Source: Callorhinus ursinus
Taxonomy: Eukaryota; Chordata; Mammalia; Carnivora; Otariidae
Direction: 5' to 3'
Assembly: GCF_003265705.1 (NCBI RefSeq)
Contig: NW_020312775.1
Coordinates: 943,330-1,007,329, forward strand
DNA: 64,000 bases
This document shows, one piece after another, positions 50,178 to 54,770 of this stretch (position 1 is its first letter; every line of letters begins with the position of its first letter). A program made the position numbers and the translations under genes. The notes under the pieces were generated by a model. The model was given only the letters and a program-made list of their open reading frames with translations, did no database searches and had not been told where the DNA came from.

Positions 50178-52213
50178 TTTTCTAATATAGGTCTTCTTAA
50201 GGTTAATATAAGATACTGTAAAGTTTTTATTGCTATTATGAATGGGATCTTTTTCATTACTTTTTCTAAGTGGTTATTGCCAACCTTGTGTCCAGCTTCC
50301 ACATTCTTTTATTAGTTTTATTTGTTTTCTAGTTAATTCTCTTGCTTGGTAGCTGGCCATTTTCTTGGTAGCTGGCCATGTGACCACCATATCAAAACCA
50401 GTTTTGTCTCTCCTTCCAATACTTTTTGTTTCTTATTACACTGGATAAGAAAATGTTCCCTTGTAGGGGCGCCTGAGTGGCTCAGTCAGTTAAGCATCTG
50501 CCTTCAGCTCAGGTCATGATCTCAGGGTCCTGGGATGGAGCCCCACATGGGGCTCTCTACTCAGCAGGGAGTCTGCTTCTCCCTCTCACTTTCCCTCTGT
50601 GTATGCTCTCTCTCTCTCTTCCTCTCTCTCTCTCTCTCTCAAATAAATAAAATCTTAAAAAAATTTTTTTTAGAAAATGTTCCATGGTAGAAGCAATAGT
50701 GAATATCTTGCCTTGTTCTGATTTCAGTGGGACAGTGCTATTTAAACTGTTGAGAGTCAGCCAGGGAAACAAGAACTCTTCTGCTTTGTTGGTTTGAGAG
50801 TAAATTGGTACAACCTTTTTTAGAACAGTTTAGTGGTACATGTCTCAGGGCCTTACAAACATATAAGCCCTTCAACTCAGCCGTTCTACTAAACAACTAA
50901 AAATGTGTGCAAAGATAAAACTATTAAGGATATTCATGGAGGGACTTTTTGAAATAGTAAAGTGTTAGAAACAGCCTAAATTTCCAATAGCAAGGGATTA
51001 GATAAATAAACTATGGTACACACGTTTAATGAAATACCAATAAATGTGAGGTAGACTGACATATAGTGGAGAGATGGATATGATCTCTGATGAACTGAAG
51101 AAACTAGTTGTAAAGCAGTATGTACAATATGTAGTGTGACTCCATTTTAAGAAGCCAATTTAAATATACATATTTAGAAAGATATATCCTGAGAAGTCAG
51201 CAGCGGTTCTCCTTGGTGAGTTTATAGGTGAATTTTTGTGCCTATTTTTGCTGGACTGCCTTTGAAGTAAGCGAAATGAGTAATCTTTGAAAAATTTCAA
51301 TAGAATAATCCATTAATATTTGTTAATTACCTTTCATGTACAAATCATACAGAAACATATATGACTTAGGCTGCTTGCTCTATTCACTGTTGAACTCTGT
51401 ATCACAACCTGGGAACACAGAGATGAATAATAAACAGTTTTTGCCTCGTTTCCACCCTTAAAAAAATTATACTCCACTGAGGAAGATGGCTAAAAAAAAA
51501 AAAACCCAGGTAGTTACATTAAATATGGTAAATGGTGTTATAGAGAGAAACATAGGGGACTGTTGGAACACAGGGAAGGGCTTAATTTTTTTTTAAAGAT
51601 TTTTTATTTATTTATTTGACAGAGGCAGAGATAGCAAGAGCAGGAACACGAGCAGGGGGAGTGGGAGGGGGAGAAGCAGGCTTCCCGCTGAGCAGGGAAC
51701 CCGATGCGGGGCTCGATCCCAGGACCCTGGGATCATGACCTGAGCCGAAGGCAGACGCTTAACGACTGAGCCACCCAGGTGCCCCGGGCTTAATTTTTTT
51801 TTTAAAGATTTTGTTCATTTATTTGACAGAGACAGAGAGAGAGAAAGAGGGAGAGAGCACATAAGCAGGGGGAGCAGCAGAGAGAGAGAGAGAAGCAGGC
51901 TGTCCACTGAGCAGGGAGCCCGATGCAGGACTCGATCCCAGGACCCTGAGATCATGACCTGAGCTGAAGGCAGACGCCTAAGCAACTGAGCCACCCAGGC
52001 GCCCTGGAAGGGCTTAATTTTTAAGAAGTGGTGTTCCTATAGGTTCTCCTTGGTATCTAGGAACTAATATTATGATGTTTCTCCAGGCTGTGCTGTCCTC
52101 CAGACTCTGCTAAGAAGCTTGTTGGTGAGCCTTTTGTCCTGAGAAAAGCTGTGCCTGTGGATCTCTTCCCCCACACCCTACACTGTGAACTGGTGCTCCT
52201 CTTTGCTCGATAA
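15715..52213 (+). CDS. TRMT2B: tRNA/rRNA (uracil-5-)-methyltransferase, mitochondrial; 12 coding exons
   Basis: This is the whole coding span. The enzyme uses SAM to make m5U in mitochondrial tRNA (position 54) and in 12S rRNA. Spliced exons give 495 residues. Residues 1-40 are rich in Arg, Ser and Leu and nearly free of acidic residues, as expected of a mitochondrial targeting peptide. The central part (about 125-300) is the TrmA/RumA-like RNA-recognition region. The methyltransferase fold follows: motif [13 protein letters not shown] (339-350), acidic Glu364 in GIELVEQ, motif IV NPARAGL (414-420), nucleophile Cys442 in [13 protein letters not shown], and general base Glu488 in [12 protein letters not shown]. 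Length and sequence match human TRMT2B (504 residues as I recall) without indels after residue 9. No in-frame stop or frameshift is seen, so the gene should be functional. The paralogue TRMT2A is a poorer match, since it has a longer N-terminal RNA-binding domain. The exact start codon is uncertain. Confidence 0.95.
16633..16687 (+). CDS. TRMT2B: TRMT2B coding exon 2
   Basis: This 55-nt exon follows TTTTTTTAAG and ends CTCAAG|GTTGGT. It encodes [18 protein letters not shown] after the split Arg codon, colinear with human. The donor has a weaker +3/+4 context than its neighbours. Confidence 0.92.
16827..17010 (-). mobile_element. CAN-SINE, antisense
   Basis: Flanked by TGAAAAGCTTTTTT and TGAAAAGTTTTTTT. 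An L1 3' end starts directly after the right copy. Confidence 0.94.
17025..17440 (-). mobile_element. L1 3' end, antisense
   Basis: TATATTAACATATACTG, CACCCAGTGCTCATTACATC and the end of ORF2 (TTTTTGGTGGCTGAGTAATA), where it is 5'-truncated. Confidence 0.88.
17703..17899 (-). mobile_element. CAN-SINE, antisense
   Basis: Flanked by AAGGGATTGATAGA on both sides (17689 and 17900), an exact duplication. Confidence 0.96.
18281..18504 (-). mobile_element. CAN-SINE, antisense, with internal duplication
   Basis: ATTTCTTAACC borders both sides. The body holds a second copy of the TGATGCAGGRCTCRATCCCAGG segment (18402-18423 and 18430-18451). Confidence 0.93.
18626..18967 (-). mobile_element. L1 3' end, antisense, holding a SINE
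   Basis: GCCCTGTGATTT stands on both sides (18621 and 18969). Between them are about 120 bp of L1 3' UTR plus the sense SINE. Confidence 0.75.
18654..18856 (+). mobile_element. CAN-SINE, sense, inside L1 end
   Basis: Flanked by TTTTAATTCCA on both sides. Complete to the A-tail. Confidence 0.94.
19091..19290 (+). mobile_element. CAN-SINE, sense
   Basis: TGGGGCACCTGGGTGGCTC head and AAATAAATAAGTAAAGTCTT tail; AAAATTCAGTTCC and AAAATTCCATTC flank it. Confidence 0.94.
19655..19789 (+). CDS. TRMT2B: TRMT2B coding exon 3
   Basis: The acceptor is TTCTTTTGTAG and the donor CCCTCT|GTAAGC. The exon has 135 nt, exactly 45 codons, phase 0 on both sides, so skipping it would keep the frame. It encodes [18 protein letters not shown] through to LLHPIIPS, a helical segment followed by the start of the RNA-binding region. 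Confidence 0.94.
19850..20140 (-). repeat. MIR, antisense, with a 42-bp internal duplication
   Basis: GGTAATTTGCCCAAGGACAC is the core. A block containing GCTAAGTGATTAGCATGCAT occurs at 19889 and again at 19931. Confidence 0.8.
20203..20424. mobile_element. hAT-type element with terminal inverted repeats
   Basis: Starts CAGAGGTTGGCAAGCTATGG and ends GTTCGCTGACCCCTG, which are inverted relatives. Interior TTTTATTGGAACACAGC and GACTTGCAAAGCCTAAAATA. Flanks ATTTATGG and CTTCATGG look like a decayed 8-bp duplication. It lies just upstream of coding exon 4. Confidence 0.85.
20628..20727 (+). CDS. TRMT2B: TRMT2B coding exon 4
   Basis: The acceptor is CCGCCTTCTCTAG and the donor GAGAG|GTCAGT, phase 1. 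It encodes [18 protein letters not shown] then [11 protein letters not shown]. The [10 protein letters not shown] stretch corresponds to the conserved GYRNK-type motif of TrmA/RumA relatives. Confidence 0.95.
20740..21700. other. intron with no clear repeat
   Basis: Mostly unique sequence; a short CAT run at 21029-21045. Frames here are unsupported. Confidence 0.5.
21737..21807 (+). CDS. TRMT2B: TRMT2B coding exon 5
   Basis: The 71-nt exon lies between TTTCTTTAG and GCACAG|GTAATG. It encodes [18 protein letters not shown] then HNQVAQ, with the Asp codon split across the upstream junction. The 17.8 kb intron full of repeats follows it. Confidence 0.94.
22225..22345. repeat. ancient mammalian repeat fragment
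   Basis: ACTGAGTGCCTGCTATGTG, CACTGTGCCAGGTGCTGGGG and CTTGTGGAACTTAAG. Similar text occurs at 7088, 31265 and 36720. Confidence 0.55.
22895..23078 (-). mobile_element. CAN-SINE, antisense, inside L2
   Basis: Exact duplication TTTCTCCTGTTTCT at 22881 and 23079. Confidence 0.96.
23668..23878 (-). mobile_element. MER5A-like hAT element, antisense, inside L2
   Basis: CAGGGTTTCTCAGCTTCTG at the left and CAGTTGAGAAACACTG at the right, with CCCTGGCCTCTACCCACTA in between. A G-run lies at 23832-23841. Confidence 0.8.
25090..25550. other. intron with no recognised feature
   Basis: AT-rich sequence between the L2 and an old LINE block; nothing supported. Confidence 0.4.
25560..27060. repeat. ancient LINE-derived block, broken by a SINE
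   Basis: GTGAAAAATTGCAAACATAT, AACAAGGTATGCACATTGC, GGTGATGTTAAGATTGAATT and GGAAATGGCATTTGGAGGC run in the order of a long old LINE relic also seen at 55.1-58.6 kb. I recall it as L1M-class; family and orientation are not certain. Confidence 0.6.
26541..26737 (-). mobile_element. CAN-SINE, antisense
   Basis: GAAATCATGG flanks both sides. Carries a run of 13 G at 26593-26605. Confidence 0.94.
27394..27601 (+). mobile_element. older CAN-SINE, sense
   Basis: GTGCCTGGGTGGCTTAGTAG head and body CCACTCTTGATTTTGGCTC, a subfamily distinct from most copies here. TAACTTG flanks it. Confidence 0.88.
27942..28132 (-). mobile_element. CAN-SINE, antisense
   Basis: Lies head-to-tail with an older short SINE that begins right after it. 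Confidence 0.92.
28133..28239 (-). mobile_element. short old CAN-SINE, antisense
   Basis: Only about 105 bp: the tRNA-like head with CCAGGCGCC and GATCAAGAGTTGTACATT, no CT repeat. It is an ancestral short form. Confidence 0.82.
28276..28486 (-). mobile_element. CAN-SINE, antisense
   Basis: Flanked by GCACTTCATTTTTT and GCACTTAATTGTTT. Confidence 0.93.
28520..29395. other. intron, no clear repeat
   Basis: The sequence has an old-LINE flavour (GCATAGTCCTATTCAGTGTG) at its left edge, otherwise nothing supported. Confidence 0.4.
29399..29586 (+). mobile_element. CAN-SINE, sense
   Basis: AAGCCAACATCTT occurs on both sides (29384 and 29585). Confidence 0.95.
29817..30007 (-). mobile_element. 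CAN-SINE, antisense
   Basis: Exact duplication CACACTGGAGACTTTA (29801 and 30008). Internal deletion after GAGCCGAACGACTGAG. Confidence 0.96.
30479..30884 (-). mobile_element. CAN-SINE, antisense, split by a younger sense SINE
   Basis: The tail part (30479-30497) and body (30701-30884) are separated by the next entry. The body is of an older subfamily (CACACAGGCTCCCC head). Confidence 0.88.
30498..30695 (+). mobile_element. CAN-SINE, sense, nested in an antisense SINE
   Basis: AAAAAAGATTTTGTT on both sides is the tail of the host SINE used as target. Confidence 0.94.
30937..31128 (+). mobile_element. CAN-SINE, sense
   Basis: GGGGCACCTGGGTGGCTCAG head, subfamily with TTAAGCGACTGCCTTCGG, tail CAAATAAAATCTTT. 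Confidence 0.94.
31262..31390. repeat. ancient mammalian repeat fragment
   Basis: GCTATTGAGTACCTACAAGTG and GCCAGGCACTACTCTTC, same class as 22225. Confidence 0.5.
31420..31736 (+). mobile_element. L1 3' end, sense
   Basis: GAGGGTTCTAGAGGGGAGGG, GGTGATGGGTATTAAAGAGG and GATTAACATAACAATAAAAA. AACATAATAAAGTA lies on the left and ACCATAATAAAGTA on the right. Same subfamily as the ends at 711 and 55989. Confidence 0.9.
31787..34225 (+). mobile_element. MaLR (MST/MLT1-type) LTR, sense, split by an L1
   Basis: Left part: GGTCTGAATGTTTGTGTCAC, GGAGGTGATTAGGTCATGAG, GAGACCCCAGAGAGCTAG. Right part from about 34090: CTTCCCAGCCTCCAAAACTG and TAAGTCACCCAGTTTGCAG. Non-coding old LTR; the L1 inside accounts for 2 kb. 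Confidence 0.85.
32025..34083 (-). mobile_element. L1, antisense, inside the MaLR LTR
   Basis: Flanks GAGGAAACAGATTTTTGT and GAGGAAACACATTCTTGT. The 3' UTR is at the left. At about 32490 the text jumps from the ORF2 end to the reverse-transcriptase middle, an internal deletion. An 88-codon antisense frame (33208-33474) is a reverse-transcriptase relic. Confidence 0.88.
34431..34533 (-). pseudogene. RNU6 pseudogene: U6 snRNA pseudogene, antisense
   Basis: The complement matches U6 along its length: 5' ATGCTCACTTTGGAAGCACC, then ACTAAAATTG, GATTAGCATGGCCCCTGTGC, and end CATTCCATATTTT. Several substitutions and short deletions against the U6 I know, and no U6-type proximal sequence element or TATA box upstream, so it is a retroposed, non-functional copy. 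Confidence 0.9.
34600..34808 (+). mobile_element. MER5A-like hAT element
   Basis: ATTTGGCAATATCTGGAGAC, GGGTAGAGGCCAGAGATGCT and AACAAAGAATTAGACAGCC; ends with AGGATGAGAAACC. Oriented opposite to the copy at 23668. Confidence 0.88.
34925..35600 (-). repeat. L2 fragment, antisense
   Basis: AATCACTCTGGCTGTTGTG, GGAGGCTGTTGCAGTAATCC and GACATCATTGGTGACCTTC are the reverse of the L2 region upstream of the reverse-transcriptase motif; the last matches 23217 inverted. Confidence 0.65.
35635..35827 (-). mobile_element. older CAN-SINE, antisense
   Basis: CATTTTAGTAGGATTT flanks both sides (35620 and 35828). Diverged body with GCATGTGTGCATGC in place of the GA repeat. Confidence 0.9.
35860..36700. 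other. intron, no clear repeat
   Basis: Unique sequence. Text at 36015-36075 (GTTTTTCAATTTCCTATCC) shows no link to TRMT2B exons. Confidence 0.4.
36712..36805. repeat. ancient mammalian repeat fragment
   Basis: TATTGAGCACCTACTATGTA then CTTCATGGAGCTTAGTG. Confidence 0.55.
37362..37437 (-). mobile_element. short old CAN-SINE, antisense, stacked
   Basis: Head-only form with CAACATGGGGCTTGAACTC and GAGAGTCACATG. Its target CAGCCCCCAGTTTTTT (37350) recurs on its right. Confidence 0.78.
37455..37680 (-). mobile_element. CAN-SINE, antisense, stacked
   Basis: Bordered by CAGCCCCCAATTTTTT (37439) and CAGCCCCTAATTTTA (37680). Confidence 0.93.
37803..38000 (+). mobile_element. CAN-SINE, sense
   Basis: AAAAATCTTCA flanks both sides. 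An insert GGTGGG follows the A-box region; ends GAAATAAATAAAATC. Confidence 0.92.
39579..39725 (+). CDS. TRMT2B: TRMT2B coding exon 6
   Basis: The acceptor is TTTTCTTCCTAG and the donor AGACAG|GTGAGA. The exon has 147 nt, 49 codons, phase 0/0. It encodes [20 protein letters not shown] through [13 protein letters not shown] 164-codon open frame on the other strand across this exon is only its antisense shadow. Confidence 0.95.
40095..40290 (-). repeat. MIR, antisense
   Basis: CACTTAGGGCTTTGAAACAT then CATTTCAGATGAGCAAATAG and GCTAGGGCTTGAACCCACG. Confidence 0.7.
40371..40566 (-). mobile_element. CAN-SINE, antisense
   Basis: Young-type body (GACACAGCGAGAGAGGGAAC) with head GGGGCGCCTGAGTGGTTC. 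Confidence 0.94.
40797..41895 (-). mobile_element. L1 with 5' inversion and a nested SINE
   Basis: 40797-41550 is antisense L1 3' UTR and ORF2 end. From about 41551 the text switches to sense ORF2 (GAAATGGGCAGAAGACATG to CTGGGTATTTATCCCC). The junction sits at GTGTTCTTGAATTTAAAG. This is the classic twin-priming structure. Confidence 0.88.
41018..41217 (+). mobile_element. CAN-SINE, sense, inside L1
   Basis: AGTCTGTTTCTTGG on both sides (41006 and 41215). Confidence 0.96.
41930..42480. other. intron upstream of coding exon 7, no repeat seen
   Basis: Unique sequence with a T-run at 42057-42065; nothing else noted. Confidence 0.4.
42501..42595 (+). CDS. TRMT2B: TRMT2B coding exon 7
   Basis: The acceptor is GATCTGGGCAG, with a poor pyrimidine tract. 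The donor is GGAAAG|GTAAAC, phase 2. It encodes [20 protein letters not shown] then [11 protein letters not shown]. Confidence 0.93.
42931..43112 (+). mobile_element. CAN-SINE, sense, at the acceptor of coding exon 8
   Basis: Flanked by AATTCTTTTCCAG (42918-42930) and AATTATTTTCCAG (43110-43122). The right copy is the acceptor in use, so the insertion duplicated the splice site itself. Confidence 0.95.
43123..43337 (+). CDS. TRMT2B: TRMT2B coding exon 8 (SAM motif I begins)
   Basis: The acceptor ATTATTTTCCAG lies directly after the A-rich tail of a SINE, and an older copy of the same acceptor lies 192 nt upstream. The exon encodes [18 protein letters not shown], the [18 protein letters not shown] region and LLDICCGT. 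The donor is ACTG|GCAAGT, a GC rather than a GT donor. The next exon restores GTGVIG exactly, so the boundary is secure. Confidence 0.94.
43465..43662 (+). mobile_element. CAN-SINE, sense, in the GC-AG intron
   Basis: AAAATCTTAAAATAG and AAAATCCTAAAATAT flank it. It fills more than half of the 356-bp intron and ends 31 bp before the acceptor. Confidence 0.95.
43694..43795 (+). CDS. TRMT2B: TRMT2B coding exon 9 (SAM-binding fold)
   Basis: The acceptor is CTCCTTCCTCAG and the donor CAATG|GTACAC, phase 1. It encodes [20 protein letters not shown] then [14 protein letters not shown]. Glu364 is the expected ribose-binding acidic residue at the end of strand 2. Confidence 0.95.
43810..44580. other. 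intron between coding exons 9 and 10, repeat-free
   Basis: Apart from an A-rich spot near 44055 nothing is recognised. A frame at 44396-44722 merely overlaps coding exon 10. Confidence 0.5.
44589..44708 (+). CDS. TRMT2B: TRMT2B coding exon 10 (motif IV)
   Basis: The acceptor is CTCTCTTCTGCAG and the donor GGACTGC|GTAAGA. It encodes [20 protein letters not shown] and ends with [11 protein letters not shown]. Motif IV reads NPAR where bacterial TrmA and RumA have DPPR or DPAR; as I recall, human TRMT2B has the same Asn. Confidence 0.95.
44918..45110 (+). mobile_element. CAN-SINE, sense
   Basis: TAATTATATTAAT on both sides (44900 and 45113). Ends about 36 bp before coding exon 11. Confidence 0.95.
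45148..45247 (+). CDS. TRMT2B: TRMT2B coding exon 11 (catalytic cysteine)
   Basis: The acceptor is TTTCTTCCTTCAG and the donor ATTGA|GTGAGT. It encodes [20 protein letters not shown] then [13 protein letters not shown]. Cys442 in VSCK aligns with the covalent nucleophile of the TrmA family. Confidence 0.95.
45270..45462 (-). mobile_element. CAN-SINE, antisense
   Basis: TTGACTTCTTTT on both sides. Begins about 20 bp after coding exon 11. Confidence 0.95.
45755..45958 (-). mobile_element. CAN-SINE, antisense
   Basis: CACATTAAGATCTTTTT at 45741 and 45959, exact. Confidence 0.96.
46253..46322. repeat. pyrimidine-rich low-complexity tract
   Basis: About 70 nt of C and T with TCCCT and TTCC units. 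Confidence 0.85.
46693..46890 (-). mobile_element. CAN-SINE, antisense
   Basis: TATGAGGAAGTTTTTA at 46676 and 46891, exact; a young copy. Confidence 0.96.
47082..47277 (-). mobile_element. CAN-SINE, antisense
   Basis: GTCAAAGAGCT at 47064 and 47278. Confidence 0.96.
47412..48352 (+). mobile_element. old L1 3' part, sense
   Basis: GGACTGTTCAATAAATGGTG, TGACCTTGGGTTAGGCAAAG and, at the 3' end, GAGCTATATGGTATGTGAAT with CTCAGTAAAACCGTT. A GT microsatellite sits at 47889-47921. Confidence 0.8.
48535..48748 (+). mobile_element. CAN-SINE, sense, inside L1
   Basis: GGGACGCCTGGGTGGCTCAG head; enlarged CT region with repeated CCCTTTCCCTCT. AACAACTTATC and AGAACTTATC flank it. Confidence 0.94.
49254..49501 (+). 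mobile_element. CAN-SINE, sense, with tandem repeats inside
   Basis: Exact duplication AAGAAGTTGTGGTGTG (49238 and 49503). GGGATCGAGTCGC-type units repeat at 49313-49362, and a CT run of about 45 nt lies at 49424-49469. Confidence 0.96.
50137..50174. repeat. GT microsatellite
   Basis: About 18 uninterrupted GT units in the last intron. Confidence 0.93.
50466..50665 (+). mobile_element. CAN-SINE, sense
   Basis: AGAAAATGTTCC on both sides (50448 and 50672). Confidence 0.95.
50780..51300 (+). repeat. old L1 ORF2-end fragment, sense
   Basis: AAATTGGTACAACCTTTTTT, CCTAAATTTCCAATAGCAAG and TATGGTACACACGTTTAATG follow decayed L1. Confidence 0.6.
51593..51785 (-). mobile_element. CAN-SINE, antisense, stacked (first)
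   Basis: Left target GGAAGGGCTTAATTTTT (51575), right target GGGCTTAATTTTT (51786). Confidence 0.95.
51800..52004 (-). mobile_element. CAN-SINE, antisense, stacked (second)
   Basis: Ends at 52004; GGAAGGGCTTAATTTTT follows at 52006, the third copy of the target. Together with its neighbour it lies just before the last TRMT2B exon. Confidence 0.95.
52087..52213 (+). CDS. TRMT2B: TRMT2B last coding exon (general base, stop)
   Basis: The acceptor is ATGTTTCTCCAG and TAA lies at 52211-52213. It encodes [20 protein letters not shown] then [20 protein letters not shown] and a final Arg. Glu488 is the likely general base. Two stacked antisense SINEs end 81 nt upstream of this exon, so the whole branch-point region lies in a short unique strip. 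Confidence 0.95.
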
Positions 52214-52245
52214 GCAGCCTCCTACGGGACTGCAGGTTGTTTATT

Positions 52246-52444
52246 TTTTATTTTTTAATTTTTTAAAGATTTTATTTACTTGAGAGAGAGCGAATGAGCA
52301 CAAGTGGGGTCAGCAGCAGAGGGAGAGGGAGAAGCAGACTCCCCGCTGAGCAGGGAGCCTGTTGCAGGGCTCGATCCCAGGACCCTGAGATCATGACCTG
52401 AGCCAAAGGCAGACGCTTAACCAACTGAGCCACCCAGGTGCCCC
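52246..52444 (-). mobile_element. TRMT2B: CAN-SINE, antisense, in the 3' UTR
   Basis: Exact duplication TGCAGGTTGTTTATT (52231 and 52445). It starts 33 nt after the stop codon, so it is part of the mature mRNA. Confidence 0.96.
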
Positions 52445-52565
52445 TGCAGGTTGTTTATTAAGGCTGGAGTTTTAGTACCTTCCAGGTCTGGCATCTTGCT
52501 ACATTGCAGATCCTGAGAGCATTATTGGAGAAACCAACCTTTGGATCTCAAGCAGGAAGAATATA

Positions 52566-52883
52566 CAGGTGCCCCTTGAACAACACGGGTTAGGGCCACT
52601 GACCCCCCTACACAGTCGAAAATCTACCTATAACTTCTGACTCCTCAAAAACTTAACTGCTATTAGCCTGCTGTTGACTGGAAGCCTTACTGATAATAGA
52701 ACCAGTGAATTAACACAGATTTTGTATGTCACATGTATTATATACTGTATTCTTACAAGAAAGGAAGCTAGAGAGAATAAAATGTTATTGAGAAAATACA
52801 TTTGCTGTATCTTATTTATTGAAAAAAAATCTGTGTATAAATCTGTCTGCACAGTTCAAACCTGTGTTGTTCAAGGGTCAACT
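52566..52883. mobile_element. Tc1/mariner-like MITE
   Basis: Terminal inverted repeats: CCCCTTGAACAACACGGGTT at the left and AACCTGTGTTGTTCAAGGGT at the right, flanked by TA. About 318 bp, with no transposase. Confidence 0.8.
52776..52781 (+). terminator. candidate polyadenylation signal AATAAA
   Basis: This is the first canonical hexamer after the TRMT2B stop (GAGAGAATAAAATG). It is about 560 nt downstream and lies inside a transposon-derived sequence, followed by T-rich sequence. The alternative at 53497 would lengthen the UTR by about 720 nt. Confidence 0.4.
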
Positions 52884-52919
52884 ATAGCAGGCCTTCTATC
52901 TGATACAGATTTATAACCT

Positions 52920-53860
52920 TAGTTTTCAGGTTCCCTAGCTCTCACAGATGTTGGCTTGGTTGTGGCCACTCCTCGGCCCTAGATCTAGACTGTTCTTTCC
53001 TATTGCTGTCAGCCTGTCATGGCTGCCTTGATCCTAGTTCAGTCTAATCTCCTCTGTCTGACTCTGTTTGTGGTGTGGAGACAATACAACTAAGCTTTTC
53101 TCTGCAGCTGGTAATAATAACACATTGACTTCGGTCTCTGTATTTGCTGAGAGATTTTGGTAGATATGTTCTGCATTCCTTAAGTGGCCAAGGATTAGAA
53201 CTAGAAACAAATCTAGCTTTTTTAAAAAAAGTAGCATAAGCTATAATGTGCTTGCAGGGTGACTGTGTGATCTCAGAGCTTCATCCCTTTGGGTTTTCTA
53301 GGCTTTGAAGTTCTAGAATACCCTTCAAAAATGGTAGGAACAATAGCACCAATCAGCTCTCACATATGGAAGGAGAATTGGTTATAGTAGAGACACTGGG
53401 AAAGAAGATCTTCAAAGAAGAGACTGAATACCCGTAACTGTGCCATGTAGTATATGGATGCAGAAAGCTCCACAATCCTCTAATGATCTAGTATATAATA
53501 AACTGGATATGGAAACTGACATCCTCTAGTCCATGATTTCTTCAACTCTGGAGTTGTCCCTGGTTACTTCTCCAACAATTTGGATTGTATTTTAAGTCTT
53601 TTAACAGCCTAAAGACATGTACAAAACTGATTTACAAAATTATATTGGGTCAACTAGTATTTTTCTCAATCCTAAATATGGAGAAACCTCCTCAGAAAAA
53701 AATGTGGCCATTAAAGCCACTACATACATATCCATTTAAAAAATGCTAGAAAGAAATGTAAAGTGATTTAAAAAAAGTGTTGACTTATGGCAGTCCGATA
53801 AGTTTTATTTTCATTTCCCTATTTTTCATTTTATGTAATGGGAAAGCAACTTTTATCTTC
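52920..53860. other. downstream intergenic DNA, no feature
   Basis: Includes the alternative AATAAA at 53497. No second gene was found. Confidence 0.45.
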
Positions 53861-54233
53861 TCTTTTGTTCCTCATATCTGTAAGTGGCAAAACTGTCTAT
53901 TAGTTACCTAAGCCAGAAACCAGAGTTAGGTCTCTCAGTCTCATACCCAACTGCCTACAAAGGGGGTTCCACCTGGATATCTTCTGGGTACTCCAAACTC
54001 AACATATCTAATGTTGCATGCTTCATATCTGTCCCCCAAACTTGTTCTTCCTCCTATATTCCCAGTCTTGATGAATATACCAATCTATTCAGTCACTCAA
54101 GCCAAAAGCTTGGGAATTATATCTGAGTCCTTCTTCTCTGTCTCCTTCCCCCATCCAACATATCACCAAGTCTCCATCCCTGTAGGTTACCATCGTTTCT
54201 TACCGCATTATTGCTCAAAAGGCCATCTTCTTT

Positions 54234-54409
54234 TTTAAAAGATTTTATTTATTTTATTATTTATTTGAGAGAGAGAGAGCACAGGCAGGGGGAGGGGCAG
54301 AGGCAGAGGGAGAAGCAGGCTCCCCGCTGAGCAGGGAGCCTGATGTGGGGCTCGATCGTGACCTGAGCTGAAGGCAGATGCTTAACTGAGTGAGCCACCC
54401 AGGTGCCCC
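54234..54409 (-). mobile_element. CAN-SINE, antisense, inside L2
   Basis: CAAAAGGCCATCTTCTT and CAAAAAACCATCTTCTT flank it. Short internal deletion near GCTCGATCGTGACC. Confidence 0.95.
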
Positions 54410-54577
54410 TCAAAAAACCATCTTCTTAACTGATGCTGTGGTATCCACTCTTGCCCCTATCCATTCCATTCTCTACAGCCATAGTGAGTTTTCTAAAATA
54501 CCAATGTCATTATGTTTCTCCAGTGCTTAAAATCTGTCATTGGCTTCTTACTGCTTTTAAAAAGTCCAAAATTCTTT

Positions 54578-54770
54578 AAAAAAAATGATTTTATTTATTT
54601 ATTTATTTGAGAGTAAGAGAGAGCATGAGCTTGGGGTAGGGGCAGAGGGGAAGGGAGAAGCAGACTCCTCACTGAGTAGGGAGCCTGACTCGGGCTGTGA
54701 ACCCAGGACCCCGAGACCACGACCTGAGCCAAAGGCAGACACCCAACTGACTGAGCCACTCAGGTGCCCC
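54578..54770 (-). mobile_element. CAN-SINE, antisense, inside L2, stacked
   Basis: AAAAAGTCCAAAATTCTTT on both sides (54559 and 54771). A third copy, AAGTCCAAAATTCTT, begins at 54797. Confidence 0.95.

Larger units (their letters stand above)
52214..52800 (+). other. TRMT2B: TRMT2B 3' UTR region (end inferred)
   Basis: Untranslated sequence after the stop. It is interrupted by an antisense SINE (52246-52444) and a MITE (52566-52883). The first AATAAA is at 52776-52781, inside the MITE; the next is at 53497-53502. The real cleavage site cannot be read from sequence alone. Confidence 0.5.
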
